Part shown: positions 15,040 to 28,299 of the stretch, piece by piece | Numbering within the stretch: the first letter of the stretch is position 1 | Layout: every line of letters starts with the position of its first letter | Origin: Mugil cephalus | Taxonomy: Eukaryota; Chordata; Actinopteri; Mugiliformes; Mugilidae | Length of the DNA stretch: 64,000 nt | Assembly: GCF_022458985.1 (NCBI RefSeq) | Contig: NC_061782.1 | Location: 16,881,672-16,945,671, forward strand | Direction: 5' to 3' | Position numbers and translations under genes: made by a program | The notes under the pieces: model-generated | Seen by the model: the letters and a program-made list of their open reading frames with translations, nothing else | What the model was told of the DNA's origin: nothing | Databases searched by the model: none

Positions 15040-15680
15040 CACCCTTGTCTAGTGCCATGTTTGGAGCGGATGTCATCATCCAACATCTATGAATGAGCAG
15101 AGCGCGCCTCGTCACATATTGATCCATTCCCTTTGTGCGGCCTTCCAAGCTTGTGATAATTAGCATCGTCCATTAGCGACTTTGCCGAGCTAACATGCCC
15201 ATTAAGAGTCAAAGCTTCTGTTCTTCTCTGTGAACATTCATTTGGCCTGGATTTTCTTCTTTAAAGAGCATAATAAGGGAATGGTAAAGTACGTTGTGGA
15301 CAGATGAAAAGTGGAAAATATAAAGTGGGTGTTTAAATGCATTAAAAGGTGTCTAGTTTTAATTAACACCCTAGATAGCTGGCAGCTTTGTTCGTGTGCT
15401 GTAAATGATCATCTTGGCAAAGAAGAGAGCTATAATTTTGAGTATGTTTTTAAAAGGTGCTGTGCAGAGGCCTTCTTTTCACAGCCCAAATGCATAACTT
15501 CTCTTTGCCCACTTTAACGGCAAAAGTAGCCTATTAGAGTCCAATGCAATAGCATGTCTTTACTCAGCCCCTGTTTTTGTAATTTGCCTTTATTAGGGTG
15601 ACAAATATGTGTATCCTCTGGGATTTGTTAGCATGAAGAACATGGCTTCCTGACTCTGTTGAATGACATTAATTTGCACA
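15040..15680. promoter_or_regulatory. Candidate conserved element block
   Basis: Repeat-free stretch with TGTGATAATTAGCATCGTCC, CATTAGCGACTTTGC, GCCCATTAAGAGTC, TAGTTTTAATTAACACCC and AAATGATCATCTTGGC. Long runs of mixed composition without decay into simple repeats suggest constraint. By appearance only. Confidence 0.3.
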
Positions 15681-18040
15681 ACAGTACGTAAAACAGGAGA
15701 TGTTTGGAGATCCAACTATGCACAACAATTCACTTCATGGAATTGTTCCTTCGGCAGTCCAAACAGAAGTATTGCTTGCAGCACAAGAGGTTCACATCTA
15801 CCTGTTTACTTTCTCTGTTTATTGTTTGCATTCCTCTGGCAGGCAAAGATATTATTTCTCTGTTGAGGACCCTAGAAAAGTGGCCACCGTCCGCTCAGTG
15901 TTCGACCCCAGCATCCACTGTAGCACCACTGATATAATGGCAGACTACAGAGAGAAACTACCAGTGCCAGTAGAGGCTCTTGGCGAGACATCCAAACAGC
16001 AGCTTTTGCGCTCACCTGTGTGGATGGCATTCTGGGATGCATGCATGTCATGTTGACCTTACTGGACGTCGGCTGGCTAAGAGGGGAAATGAGGCGCAGG
16101 GTATGAGAAGGAGGGAGTGCCAAAGTAGAGTGCTCACCCTGAGCCATTATGATTAACCATCAGCAGTTTTTGTGTAATCATCGGCAATGTGCACGCCACA
16201 GAATCCTGTATGGAAAGGGCTGCAGAGAAAAATCAATCACATTATATTACTGTGGACATGCTTTATTGACCTCTGTTGGTGTTCACACATTTCATACTTG
16301 ATTTGTATCTACTGGCGGGCATTTAGAACAATGTGGGCAATTTAGGCAATGAGGAAAAACAGGGCAGCTTTTCCAAGCCCGGAGCCCATGCTTATAGATT
16401 GAGTGCTACTTCACGAAAAAGAGCGACCTATTTAGATGCACTTCCTGCATACATTTCATAAAATACCCAGAACCGCTGGATGGAACTGTGCCCTCATTCA
16501 GGACTATCAGAGAACATTTGAAGTTTGTAATAGTCTATATATACTGTATAGATATGTATATGTATATATATGACTGCATAATGGTAACACACACATACAC
16601 ACATACTAAAATGCGGGAAAGTTCTTACTCAGATAGATAACAGTAAATAAGAGTTGGATATCTCATTATCCGAACACCAAACTGTGACGGCTGCATTCAT
16701 CCAAAATGCATTGTATCTAAAGGTTAAGAGTAGTTATGAGGAAAGTAATGTATTATTAAAATACCTTTCGGACTGAAGTACCTTCTGATATATTTTCCTT
16801 GGTAATGAAAGTAGGATTCGATGGAAATGTAGTAATTTGGATGCCCATTTCTTCAAGCCTTTATTCCTCCTCTCCCTCTTCAACAATTTATCTGGGGAGA
16901 GTGAAGAGCTCACAGCTAGTGAACAGACAGTAAACATTTTGTTATAGTCAGAACCATCTCTTATTACTGGTTTTTCATTAAAAAAGAAAGCCTTTCGAAG
17001 CATTCAAAGCATTTCGGCGGATGAAGATGCTTCACAATTTTCTCCCTCTCACCCTCTTTCTCTCCTCACTATACCTGAATCCTTTCTCTTTTTGATGCTG
17101 TTAAGGGAGTAATTGAGTGCAGAAAATGGCTTGGCTTATTTGGACTGAGCCTGATCCAGAAATGATTAAAGCTAAAGGGGTTTGAGGTATTCAAAGAGAG
17201 AGAATGACAGAAAGAATATGGTTAATGCTTTTTTCTTTTTCCATTTTGTGAGGAGAGAAGGAGATGGGGGGGGGGGGGGTGGTCAGGCTGAGCACCGAGC
17301 AGCCAGACAGGTTGGTGTTCGAGGGAGAGGGGGTTTAGGGGGGGTGTGGGCTCACAGAATAGCCCCTACTCATACCCCTATTAAAAGCATCAGGGTTGTC
17401 AGAGACGGTAAAAAGACAGGAAATCACTGTAAGAAATGAAGCTTCTTTTACCAATTACTGAATACCGAGTGCACACCTTGGAGCTTTTTGTCCTGTGTAG
17501 CACCAGTTCCCTGTCTCTCAGCCCCTTTCTCTCTCTTTTTCTTTCTTCCCGCCTTTCTCTCCCTCTCTTTCTCTCGCTGGCTTACAGCCTTTGAGTCAGA
17601 TGCATTAGCACCAAGGCCCGGAGAAGAGGCAGCATTTTCAAAGCCCAGTTGGACTCACTTCTAGCCTGTCGTTGTGGCTCCTTTTCAGGCTTTTATTCAC
17701 AGACAGCAGGGGCAGGTCTGAAAGAGACGCCCTCAACCTCTCCACTCAAACATTTATCTCTCCCTTTTTCCCTTGCTACAGCAGAGATGATTAGCAAAGG
17801 GAGCCATTTACTGATTCGCAGCGCCTTTCCACGCGGCGTGCTAAAAAATAAAAAGGGAGAACATTCAGCGCGCCTGATTAACACACACCCACACAGCTGC
17901 GCACATTCATACTCTCAAACAAACATGCAGCGTACACGGTGCACAGTCAAGAGCCGTGTCATTCAAATTGTGCACCGTGGTTATAGGTGACAACAGTATT
18001 CTTTTTCTTTTTTTCATTTTTTTTTTTTTTTAAATAAAGT
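15681..18040. other. Gene desert, non-coding
   Basis: No recognised gene. Frames at 15,663-16,147 overlap one another on both strands without domain content. G14 at 17,266-17,279 lies in a purine-rich tract that could form unusual DNA structure; a T-rich run is near 18,020. Confidence 0.55.
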
Positions 18041-19480
18041 CTCTTTTATATCATCAATAATTGATATGAGTGTGAGCCTTTAGTGGAGAACCTGTCAGGT
18101 CATTGGGTTTGGATAGATGAGCTCTGCCGTGCCCTCTCACCTCAGCCATGACTCTTGGGACCTATAAACACCTCGCAGACTGGCTCTCCATCCCATCTAT
18201 TGACCAAGTCAGTTAATTACTTCCCAGTTAAAACAATACCAGAGAGCTAATGCGGTCTGTAGAGACCATTTAATGCCTTTGGTTATATGTTGTCTGTTCC
18301 CGTGTGGAACAGCTCAGCAGCTCTCTGATATGAGTCAATGGGAGCCATCTCGATATGGTTTCACATTGTGGATTTTGTGAGGATTGTTGCTGTGGATGCG
18401 GTTATGGTGATAGCCACGGGTAATGGTGTCGTTAAAGAAGATATAGCTCCTAAATTAGTGGTTCACAGAGCATATTTGCCATGGGTATAGCTGCTTTCAG
18501 TATCCATAACGTTGTTAGTGAGTTTTCATAGACCGCGCTGACGGATGCTGTCGCCTTGTTCGGGGTTTGCTCTTATCAAGACACATGAGGATATTATTAT
18601 GTAAGATTACTCATTTCGAAGGGATTTAACTCTGCGTCTGTACCTTCACAGCCACTCCAAGCACCCCAGCCCCACCCGTGCTCCACACCAATCCCTTTTA
18701 CATCGTCCTCACCTCATCTGTCATCCGCGCCAGCAGACAGCAGGAGACACTTTTCAAATCACCCAGCGTTTCGCCACGAGCACTGCTGTGATGCTAATAG
18801 GATTTTCATTTATTTGGAAATGTATTACTTCATTCTAGCTCCCCGTGCAGGACTACAGGTATTTTTAATGGTTTGAGATTTTAGGCATGATGTTAATGTC
18901 AACCATCAGGAAGTTGCCAGACTTGACAGTGAACGTGTGTGGTGTGAGGCATTGCTGCTCTCTGGCAGCCATTTGCAAGGTTAATGTTGTAGAAAACAAC
19001 ATCCATCTCTACGCTCCCCCACTCTAAAAACAGTTTCATTAGTCCTGGTGCTCTGACCGCTCTTCTTATAGTGTTGTCAAATGTGACATGCATCATATTA
19101 TCAGCGAGTGTTGCAATCAATAAAATTTCAAAGTCCAGGCTCCTACGAAGTTGCCCAGCCAGTGAGCATATTTTAAAACACAGGGTCAAATTGGCACTGT
19201 ATACGCCGCCTGGCTGTCTCCCATTCATCCCCAGTTGGCTAATGAATAAGACATGCTGAAGGCTCCGACTATCAATAACAATAACAGAGCGAGTTTACTT
19301 TGAGACCTTATGATGAACGAAGCCTCCGCGCCTTGCTACAGCTTTGTTTGGTGCCGACACATTGGCGTTCTGAGCGATTATGTCTCGGACAAATTGTCTG
19401 ATTCAGGGAATTGCATTAAGCAAATATCCAACTTCTCTCTATTTGTCCGTCTGTATAGTTCAGTTTGATAAATGCAAATG
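18041..19480. promoter_or_regulatory. Candidate conserved element block
   Basis: Low-repeat stretch with ATCAATAATTGATATGAG (palindromic homeodomain-like), GTCAGTTAATTACTTCCC, GAGACCATTTAATGCC and CAAATGATAAACACC. The 109-codon minus frame at 18,899-19,228 has no family resemblance. By appearance only. Confidence 0.28.
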
Positions 19481-20599
19481 ATAAACACCTGTGTCAAGAA
19501 AATCCTCTCACATTTTCATTACAGGTAGAAAATACTGAAAGCAGGAGGCAAAAAGATTCCATATATTGTTATGAGCAACAGATCTAAGCAAATTGTAGCC
19601 AGAGGTGAATTTCTATTTCTTAGAGGTAGCGACAAGTCCCTAGTCTGCTTCAGGGCCCTGACTAGGTGTGATATGTGACTGAATGACTGTTTCACTGGTT
19701 ATAAAAAACGATACACTAAATTACCGCAAAAAAAGAAAATCGCTCAAAGACACAGCTCAACGAAAGACTTTCTCGTAAATAGACAGTTTACGTCCATTTA
19801 GTCCCACACTGGATGTTTGTTATAACCATCAGTTGCATATATTTATATTGTACCAGTTAATGAGAAGACTTAAAGTTTTTTTTTTTTTTTTTGCTAACAA
19901 TGCACAGATTTTATCATTATAACTTAAAATATTAAGTTAGAAAGCAAAGCTAGTCACGATTTGTTGAAAACGTAGAATAAAAAATGTGCGGACAAAAATA
20001 GATCAAGTACAGACGTCATAATAACATCAGTTATCATAGTAACATCATTTTAAAAGCTCTCACAGACAGCTAACGCGCTTCAGACTGTGGCCTGATCGTT
20101 GTTACTTCCTGCACGGACACTGCCAGAGATATTTCCATGTTTTCTGCGAGTGTGTCAAATGTATTTTTTTAAGTGGACACAACAATGAAGAGAAGGTCTC
20201 GCGTTCAACCAAAGTTAGAGTCTGACACATTCATGAAATGACCTGCGGATAATCAGTAAGTAAAATATTCTTAAGCCTGAGCCAACAGAAATGGACAAAG
20301 AAGCGCTGATAAATTGCCGTGCTCATTGTGAATTCCATACTCAATTGTGGCATTTTCCAGGGTAAATGGAATTGTACATTAAAGTCTGAATATGCCTGAC
20401 TTTGTGGGAGTGATACATTTTATTTTCCCTTTTTTCCCACAGATGTGGCCTGTGGAAGCCACAGTATTGCGGTGCTTTCAGTGAAAAGGCCATCTTTAGG
20501 ACCTCTTGATCAATCTGTGACCTTTAAGTACGTAGCCATCTCGTAAATAGGAGGGTGCGCTTACAGAGACTTCAAAAGCAAGGGGACCCGATAATTTCA

Positions 20600-20791
20600 A
20601 AATGGAGCGGTGTGGAGTGGCGCTGGTGGGGAGTCCATAAAAGCCTGCCTTGTTCTCCACACACCTCCTCTTTGCTCCACAACAGCCAGTTAGGGTAATA
20701 GCTCAAGGGAGAAAGGGGAAGAGAGAGAGGGAGAGGAGGAGGACGAGGAGGAGGAGGAGGAGGAGGGATGGATCGAGCGAGAGAAAAACAG
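20600..20791 (+). ncRNA. Hypothetical first exon of an unannotated transcript
   Basis: TATA-like CATAAAAG at 20,636-20,643 is followed by a purine-rich tract (20,707-20,767, GAG/GGA repeats) and a donor ACAG|GTAATT at 20,791/20,792. A short frame starts at ATG 20,768 and runs into the donor as MDRAREKQ, phase 0. A good acceptor lies at 24,360 on the same strand. Transcription is inferred only; the purine tract alone could explain the look of the site. Confidence 0.2.
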
Positions 20792-20800
20792 GTAATTACT

Positions 20801-23800
20801 TGTAATCATTGGTTGAGGAAGAGCTGATGATCCTACAGTATAACAGATTGTACTGTTCCCTGTTGAAAAACACTGAGGACGCGGGATGTGGTGCTGTCGG
20901 CACGTAACGACGGGGAAATTAGTCAGTAACCTTAAACCCCTCTCGCAATCACAGAGAAAAACTCTTTCCCTCTTTCACTCCTTTTCTCTCTCATTGAGAG
21001 GAGTTATATAAATCTCAATGTTCCACTCAACAAGTACCGCATAAGTAGGGACTACGGGTCCTTTATTATATTACAATCTTTTTTATTTAGATTGGGCATC
21101 AAGTAGAGCGAAGTAGTTTTGGTTCAACAAGGAGATACAGTAATACAGATAGACAGAAGCACTTGGAGTACATCAGTCTTAAAATACTGTATATTCCTCT
21201 AAAACCTGTCTGTTTAGACAATAAGGCTTTGATTTAAACTAAAGCGCTGAGTCAAATTCAGACAGTGTCCACTAGGCACTAAAACTGTGGTGTGATTATT
21301 TTTTATCCGTATGCTGCAACAAGATTCCCCTGCAAATAGCTTCGGTTTTGTGAACCTAGCCGCCCGGCAGCATTACCAATTTTCTGTTAAAACCGTGTAC
21401 ATCAAACACACAGGCTACAACATTAATTAAATGAAACTGCCTCTAACCATTTGGTAGAATGTGCCGTAACCTTTTCCCAGAAATTACTATCCATTGATTG
21501 CAGCCGCTGTTACTTTATTTTAACAGAACATTTTAGATGCTTAACAGATGGGAGAACTGCAATGTAGCGCAGGTAAATAGCCTAAAAAGAATAAAAGGAG
21601 CGAAAAACCAGGTATATACCCTGATCATTTCCACTAGTTCAGAATAAAGCCTGCTTTCTAAAACTATATTTGAGGCACTTCGGTTTCAAATCACTTGAAA
21701 ACGACTTGTGCAATTAATATCATCAATGCAGCTGCACCATGGCACTGAGTATCAATTGTCTTTGAATGATTTCTCACACTTTCACAGTGATGGGCTACTA
21801 GAAGTGTGGACTTTAGCAGAGCCAGTGACACAGGAAGACTTATTGATTTTGAGCAGTGTCTCTTCTTGGGCTCTGCGCGACTAGACAGTGGCCTCATCAC
21901 GGTGGGAGTCTTTAGTGGATCAATTGGGAGCACTTGTGCTGCTTGTACCTGTTTGTAACTGATAAGAATACACTTCAGAGGACTGATAATGATTAGCTGA
22001 GGATAAACACACCAAATCAACATACTTGGGAGGAGGAGAAAAATATGGAAGACAATTAGTCCGGAGCATTGATCGTCCAATGTTTTGGCAACATGAATTA
22101 ATCAATTGGACGTGTACATTTGTAACTGCAGACAAAGAATTACAACCAACAAAAAATTGAATCCTGGAGCATTTTCTTGGAACTGCGTGACAAGGCCTAC
22201 TAAGTGGCCATTTTGTTGTGTCACTTAAGACACATGAGATCATTGTTGCTTCCTCCATATCCCATAATGGTGACACCGAGAGCCCATATCCTGATCCTGC
22301 CCCAGTTGAAAAGGAAGGCATGAGATCACTCCATCTTGACCTAAATGCTAAAGCAAACACAGCATACAGACTACCCTATCTGACATAAAAGTTATATTTA
22401 ATACAAAACCAAATAACACTTGAAGAAAGACAGCAGCTTACTGGTTAGGAAAAAGATGTTTGTGAAAGACAGGGGCATAAAATATGAATGAGCAAGTGAC
22501 GTTTGAGGGCAGATGCCTCTTGTGTTGACATGTGACAGCGCTAACTGTTGTCATGGGAAGCCCATCACTTAAAACAGGTCAGATCAAAATGTGCCGCTGG
22601 GAGTTATGCCTTCCGTCAGCGCTGCCAAACAATGCCACACCAGTGCAGGGGTAATTCTCACTCTCAGTTTGTTTGCAGAATTACAGTATCAGTAGCACAT
22701 TATCCACACCCATGGAGTATCCTGTTTTTTTGAAGTCCACCTTAGCCGGTGCATAGTTTTTGTCATGGCCATTCAGAGGGAATTACCAATAACACAGCTA
22801 ATAATAAAAGGCTTGTAATGGATACATAGGGGGTTTGTCGTCTCGCTACAGTTTAATCTGGCCTGCAGGTACTCCGGCAGTGGAGGACAAGTAACATGAG
22901 ACTCAAAGATTCGCTGCATTAGTTCTGCTTAGCTAACCGTGAATGCTAATTGCAGGAAGAACAAACTGCTACTCTCCCCTCCTTTTCCTCTCTCCTCCCC
23001 CTTGGCCAACAGTAGCGCCTGCTGAGGCACCCGCTGAGAGTCTTACAACTTTGGTTGGAGAGGGAACAAAGGAGGATGTTCTGCAAGCAAGATTAAATAT
23101 GTAGACGGAAAACACAGATGAACATGTATCCGGTGATTTGCCTCTGTCAGCCATCATGTTGTCTTTTCATGGGCACAGTAAAAGTCTGCAGAGTGAGGGT
23201 TTACTCGCCAATCTTCAGGAATTAGTATAAACTTTACATTTGGCAAGCTGGACACTGTTGGTGTATTTGTTCTGCTTTAGAGAACAAAGACATAAAATAC
23301 CTGCTAAGCATTTGACACCCATGGACCTTAAGTTTAAAAAGTCCAAAACTTTCACCCAGCATTAATAAGATTCCAAACCAAACACCTATTTGAAAGAATC
23401 AAACAATTATTTTGTGAGCAGATGTCAGAATGCACCATCAAACCAATCACAAATGTTCAGAGTAGTGAACTAAAGTCCTAATGTTCTCTGTTGAGAGGAA
23501 CCCAACCATGACGTGTCCTCACGAGAAAACAAGACAATAAAAGAAAGAGGACTAAGAATGGGAGAGTTAAATCCAGTACTAGTACTGATACTGATACTAA
23601 TCTGTGAGCAAGGTCAAAGACCCAGTTACACACCAGAGGCTATAAAGGCTTGGAGGTGCTGGTCAGCCTGAGCCGCCAAACCTGTGATCACTCTGAGAGC
23701 TTCTGAACTGAGCAAATGAGAGGCCACTTCCCTGGTGGCAAATACTATCTCCTATCAGTCTCTTAGACATCTATAGAGTACCTGCAGGCCCTCAGGAAAG

Positions 23801-26730
23801 AGTTATCATATGGCCACTGTACCAAGCACTCCTGTCTTTAGCTTGCAGTGGAGATTTATTGTAATTAGAAGATTCCTTTACAAAAGCTTCGGATCAGCGT
23901 TTCTCCAAGGATCTCTGTGAGATCCCAAGGGGGACACCCTTTGATCCTGACCTTCGAACCCTAAGGGTTAAGCCTTCCCTTTGCAAATGAGTTTGACATG
24001 ATGGACCACTTCCTAATTGGCCAATTGCTCAGTGCCATTTCTGGGTCCTGCTGGTTTAACAAGTGTATGTTTTCCTTAACAATCTCTGATGCCTTACCAC
24101 GTCAGTGCTGATGGCTTTGAAGCTACCAAATTCATCCATATGCTTTGCTGCTAGTGAGTCATCATAGATGGGAAAAGTTCAAATTTCAAAGCAGTAATAT
24201 AAGCTACAAGTACTTTGGGCTTTCACATATAATCTATGTGAAAACAGAAAATGTGCCATGATACAATTATACCTTTAAAGTGTGTTAGAATCAGTGTTGT
24301 TTGCGTGTGCTGTTTGGAGTCCTACATGTTTTCACTTTTTCTCTTTTGTTTCTTTCACAGGCCTCCTACTGTGTGTTCAGCCCGAACATGCTGAGGGCTA
24401 TAGAAGCTCCTTAACCATCAGAGACACTGGAATAGAAGCGGTGTCGAGTCCCACCCTGCAGCATGTGGTTTGTAAGTTTCTGCCCCTCCCCACTTCCATC
24501 TTTTTCCCAATCTGATTAGTTTGTCTAATAGTGAGAGGAAAGGTTATTGCCAGTGGGCCCTGCAGGCTTGAAGGAACAGGTGGCCAAGTGCTGAAATGGT
24601 TTCTTTTTGCTGAACTGAAAAATTATGTTGATGGAAGCCTGCGTCCATGTTAGGATTTTAGATGACCAACAACTGAAAGAGTTTGCAATTATATAATATT
24701 ACAGTATCAATTAGCTCTTGGATAGTTCCGAAATTTAATATGAAATTCTTAATTAAATTAGCCATAAACGTGGTTTGCATCAGTGTAAGTGGTTTCCTTC
24801 ACTTTACAGCAGAATGAAAAATTAGACTTTACATTTGCTTTACAATGCCTTAAAATCTCTTTCACGGTTTACCTATAACTGTACCTGTTTTATTGTACAC
24901 CACATCTACCTGCAGACCGTTACCCAGATGGATTACCCAGTAACCTTTCCCGATGACCTCTCTAAGGCTTGTTCACCTGAAGGACCATGGGAATCTCCCC
25001 TGGTAAAAGACCTCCTCCCCAGTACGCCGAGAACGTGCCTCACCAGCCGCCTAGCACCGAGACGGATTGTTTAGGGGTGCAGAATTATTCAGGTCAGGGA
25101 ATCCTTGGCCTCAGGCTCGGCTAATTCCTTTCTAATGTGACGACGATTCTTTTGAAGAACTGTTTTCTCGCTGACCAAATCTCTTTAAAAGCATCTTGGG
25201 GGTGCAAAAGGGGCCGAGAGGGAGTGCGCTGTGGCAGGCCACACCAGGGCCAGAGGGGGGGCTCGAGTTACACCCTGCCTGCCGTGATGCATTGTTGGTG
25301 GGACGCCTAGGCTCCACTGCTCCCCCCTCCTCTTCCCCAGCCACCACCTCCATCCTCCTCCGCCTCCTCCTCCTCCTCCTCTCGGCACTGTCCCTTCACG
25401 AAAGGCTGCAGCAGAGCCTCACAGAAACTCTGACACCAGTCCAGAGGATGCACTCTGCACATGAAACCTTACACTCAACTAATGGTTACAAATGTGTTTT
25501 CAAAGAAATCCCAGGTCTCTCGTATAAACTATAGACTCACACTCTTGGATGTGCATATGTACGCACATACTCACTGCAACAAATGCAGGCACACTGGCAG
25601 ACAAAATTGGGGATAATTGATGTTGCTGAACCAGAGTTCTGTATTAATGTGAAGTCCTTAGCTTTATACAGCACTGACAAACAAACACATGAGCAAGCCC
25701 ACTCCTCAACAAATTGCCTTTAGATATTGCAGGTGGCTTGTGGCTTTGACTGACACTTCACACAGATTTCAGTGACCTCTTGCTTTCTTTCTCTCACTCC
25801 CTCAAAGACAATGTATTCCCTTCCAGGGGAGTGATCCCTAATTAGCTGTCAGGTGATAGTGCTGCTTTCATTGTGCTCCCTGCTGCTGTGCTGCAGGCTA
25901 TGTGGTCAGCAGTCAGCCTCAGACTGAAGTGACAGATCATCTCTCTATACAGCAGACCCCTGCAGCTGAAAGAGACCACTTGGTTCTTACAAAGAGATCC
26001 CAACTCTCCGTATTAAGAAGACCTCGATATCAGATCTCATAACAAACAGATCGCTGGCCCAGCAAAGACAAGAGGCCCGCTTGAGAATCTGTCTGTGTTC
26101 TCAAAAATAAAAACAATAATCAGTGATATGTTTATCTCCCACCAATAGATGACTGATGACTGGGTTTGGTTCTGAATTATTTAGTGGCCTTTGTGTTTGT
26201 CAGTTTGTTCAATGCAGGTGATTTCAATAGAGAGATACTTGTCATATCATGTTCCAACATTCAGTGAATCTGACAAAAGCTTTTTGGAAAATCACATTTT
26301 GCCACATAAGTGCAAAAATAACTATCCTTTCCTGTATATTCCAATAAAAGCCATATCTTCTCTCTTCCCAGGATATAGCAGACAGGTCATTCCTGATATA
26401 AAAGATATGATTTCTTCCTGTCTGTCTGTTAGGTCCACTGCAGGTCTCCTCCAGACAGTTCCAGTATCCACCCAGGCAGCAGAGGGACCTTGTTTGAAGG
26501 TCATGTCAGCACCAGGGCGTAAACGTTAGACCTTTTTGTGGTCAGGGTAAATGTACGAGGCCGCCCTGTGGGAGCACTCCTTCCCTCTCTTTAATCGGCA
26601 TGTAACAGGCCCTTGTAGAGCCAAACTGTCTGCGACACATCAGCACTTAGAAATAAAAACCCCTCAGCCGACCCTGCAACGGCTGCGGTTTGAGTACGGC
26701 AGCTGGATCATTTCAGAGGGGCAACACAGA
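20801..26730. other. Gene desert, non-coding
   Basis: Apart from the hypothetical exon at 24,361-24,471, no gene recognised. The longest frame (21,920-22,360 minus, 146 codons) has no domain and is overlapped by another frame. A pyrimidine-rich (CTC)n tract lies at about 25,345-25,382, source of several repeat-like frames. Confidence 0.5.
24361..24471 (+). ncRNA. Hypothetical internal exon of an unannotated transcript
   Basis: A strong polypyrimidine tract and acceptor (TTTGTTTCTTTCACAG, ending 24,360) and a consensus donor TTT|GTAAGT (24,472) enclose 111 bp. One reading frame is open throughout; joined in phase 0 to the 20.8-kb donor it would add 17 codons and stop at 24,412-24,414. The encoded residues match no family. 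Splice signals of this quality arise by chance in tens of kilobases, so this is a lead only. Confidence 0.22.
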
Positions 26731-27394
26731 CAGGTCTGCTCGCTGAAGGGAAACAGGAAAGACAAAATCCATTCAAAGTTTGACTTCTGTGTCATTAAAC
26801 CATCCCATTTGAACTTTGAAATTTAAAATATTTATTTAGAAACCCTAAATCAAATATGACTTGCATATCTCCCTCGATGATATTATCAAGACGAAAAATT
26901 ATGCTTCTGACGTTGTTGACACAGTCGCAGTGCAGGTGTCTTTTATGGCACCACTGTTGTCTGTCAGCACTACAATAAATGAGCCTAATGACAGTTTTAG
27001 CTCTCTAGTTTTACGACTGCGCCTTTAAAATTGAAGCAAGAATAAATCGTTTAAAAAAATCAGGGAGTTTATGAATTTGCAAGCGTTCGGTTCAAAACTG
27101 TCCCCGTTTTTCTTAATCCTCCAATATTCAGCTCTAACAGCGACTGTGTGCTCTGTAAATAAAACGTCTACAAGGTTATTGAGACAAAGGACAGAATATA
27201 CAGCCGTCCCCCTGCCAGTGAAGCCAATCATTTGAAGGAGCCGAGAAAGCAAACTTAACAGTTCTAATGCTCCAGCCGAGAAAACTTAATTTACCAATTT
27301 GCAGGAAGACAAGATGGCAGGAAACAAGCCAATTTGCCACGTGTGCAGCGCACAACAAACCCCAGCCTTGCTCTCCGGCCTCATGAGAGGTAAT

Positions 27395-27990
27395 TATCCC
27401 TAAAAAAGAATGCCATGCTGTATTAAGATGTGGCCGCATCAAAACGAGGGAGACGGCCTCATTACAAGTAATTATGAGGGAATTAGAAACATCATTTAAC
27501 TAAACGAGCAAATAATGTCCAGGATATTGAAGAAGCTGCCTGCACTTCTGCCGAGCACTGCAAGTCCCATTACAAAAATTGTAGGTCTTTAATAGAATAA
27601 TGACATGCTTTATCTTGCCTGCCTCTATCCGAGAGGGTCTTGGAGCAGAGGGAAGGGTTGAGGGAGCGAGGGGAGGATGTGAAAACAACTGTTGCAGAGC
27701 TCTCTGTCTCTGGGGTCTCATACTTGAGTGTGTAGCATAAGGCCTTCAAGATAATCCCCCTATTATCCTTACAAATACAAAATGGAGAGCAGAAAATTGT
27801 ATCTCACATCCATTATTGTGTCAAAGGTAATGCTAATGGACTTATCTCTAGAGTAATAGCCGAATTCTCTACACGCACCGCAGCCTATAATAGTTTGATG
27901 CATACTGGACAGCGAATGGCACTTCAAAACAGGCAGTTCAAGAAATGGTTGGTAATTTAACAATGAAGCATAATGCATTTCGCCATTAAA
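27395..27990. promoter_or_regulatory. Candidate conserved element block
   Basis: Low-repeat block with CATTACAAGTAATTATGAGG, AACATCATTTAACTAAACG, GGTAATGCTAATGG and CGCCATTAAAGCCC, 3.4-4 kb downstream of the hmx2 stop codon. Close to the gene and on its 3' side, where hmx enhancers could lie. By appearance only. Confidence 0.3.
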
Positions 27991-28299
27991 GCCCTAATCC
28001 ACATTTTTGGTTAAATATTGTTCTTGAGTACTTTAACTTGGAAGATGGAGAGGTTTTCATCGAGCAGCTTGTATTTGACCTTGAGTTCTGAACATCTCAA
28101 AATATGAAGTATGTGTCAGGTATTGTCAGAGTAGTGGGAGTTAAGTAAGCTTAACATTTTGGGTTTTATCCTGGACCCATGACGGACGGAAACTTTATTC
28201 AAAAGCTTGATAACACAGTGGGCTTTCGTTCGCGTTGTTCATTCGGATTTTATTATGGATCTCTTAAAGTGCTGCAAATGATTTCTGAAGGTATTATTT

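Noticed and set aside
21920..22360. 146-codon minus-strand frame
   Set aside because: Overlaps a second frame, no recognisable protein features or splice context.
24916..25002. Possible further exon of the desert transcript
   Set aside because: Splice signals are fair, but the phase that would join to 24,471 hits a stop and the residues match nothing.
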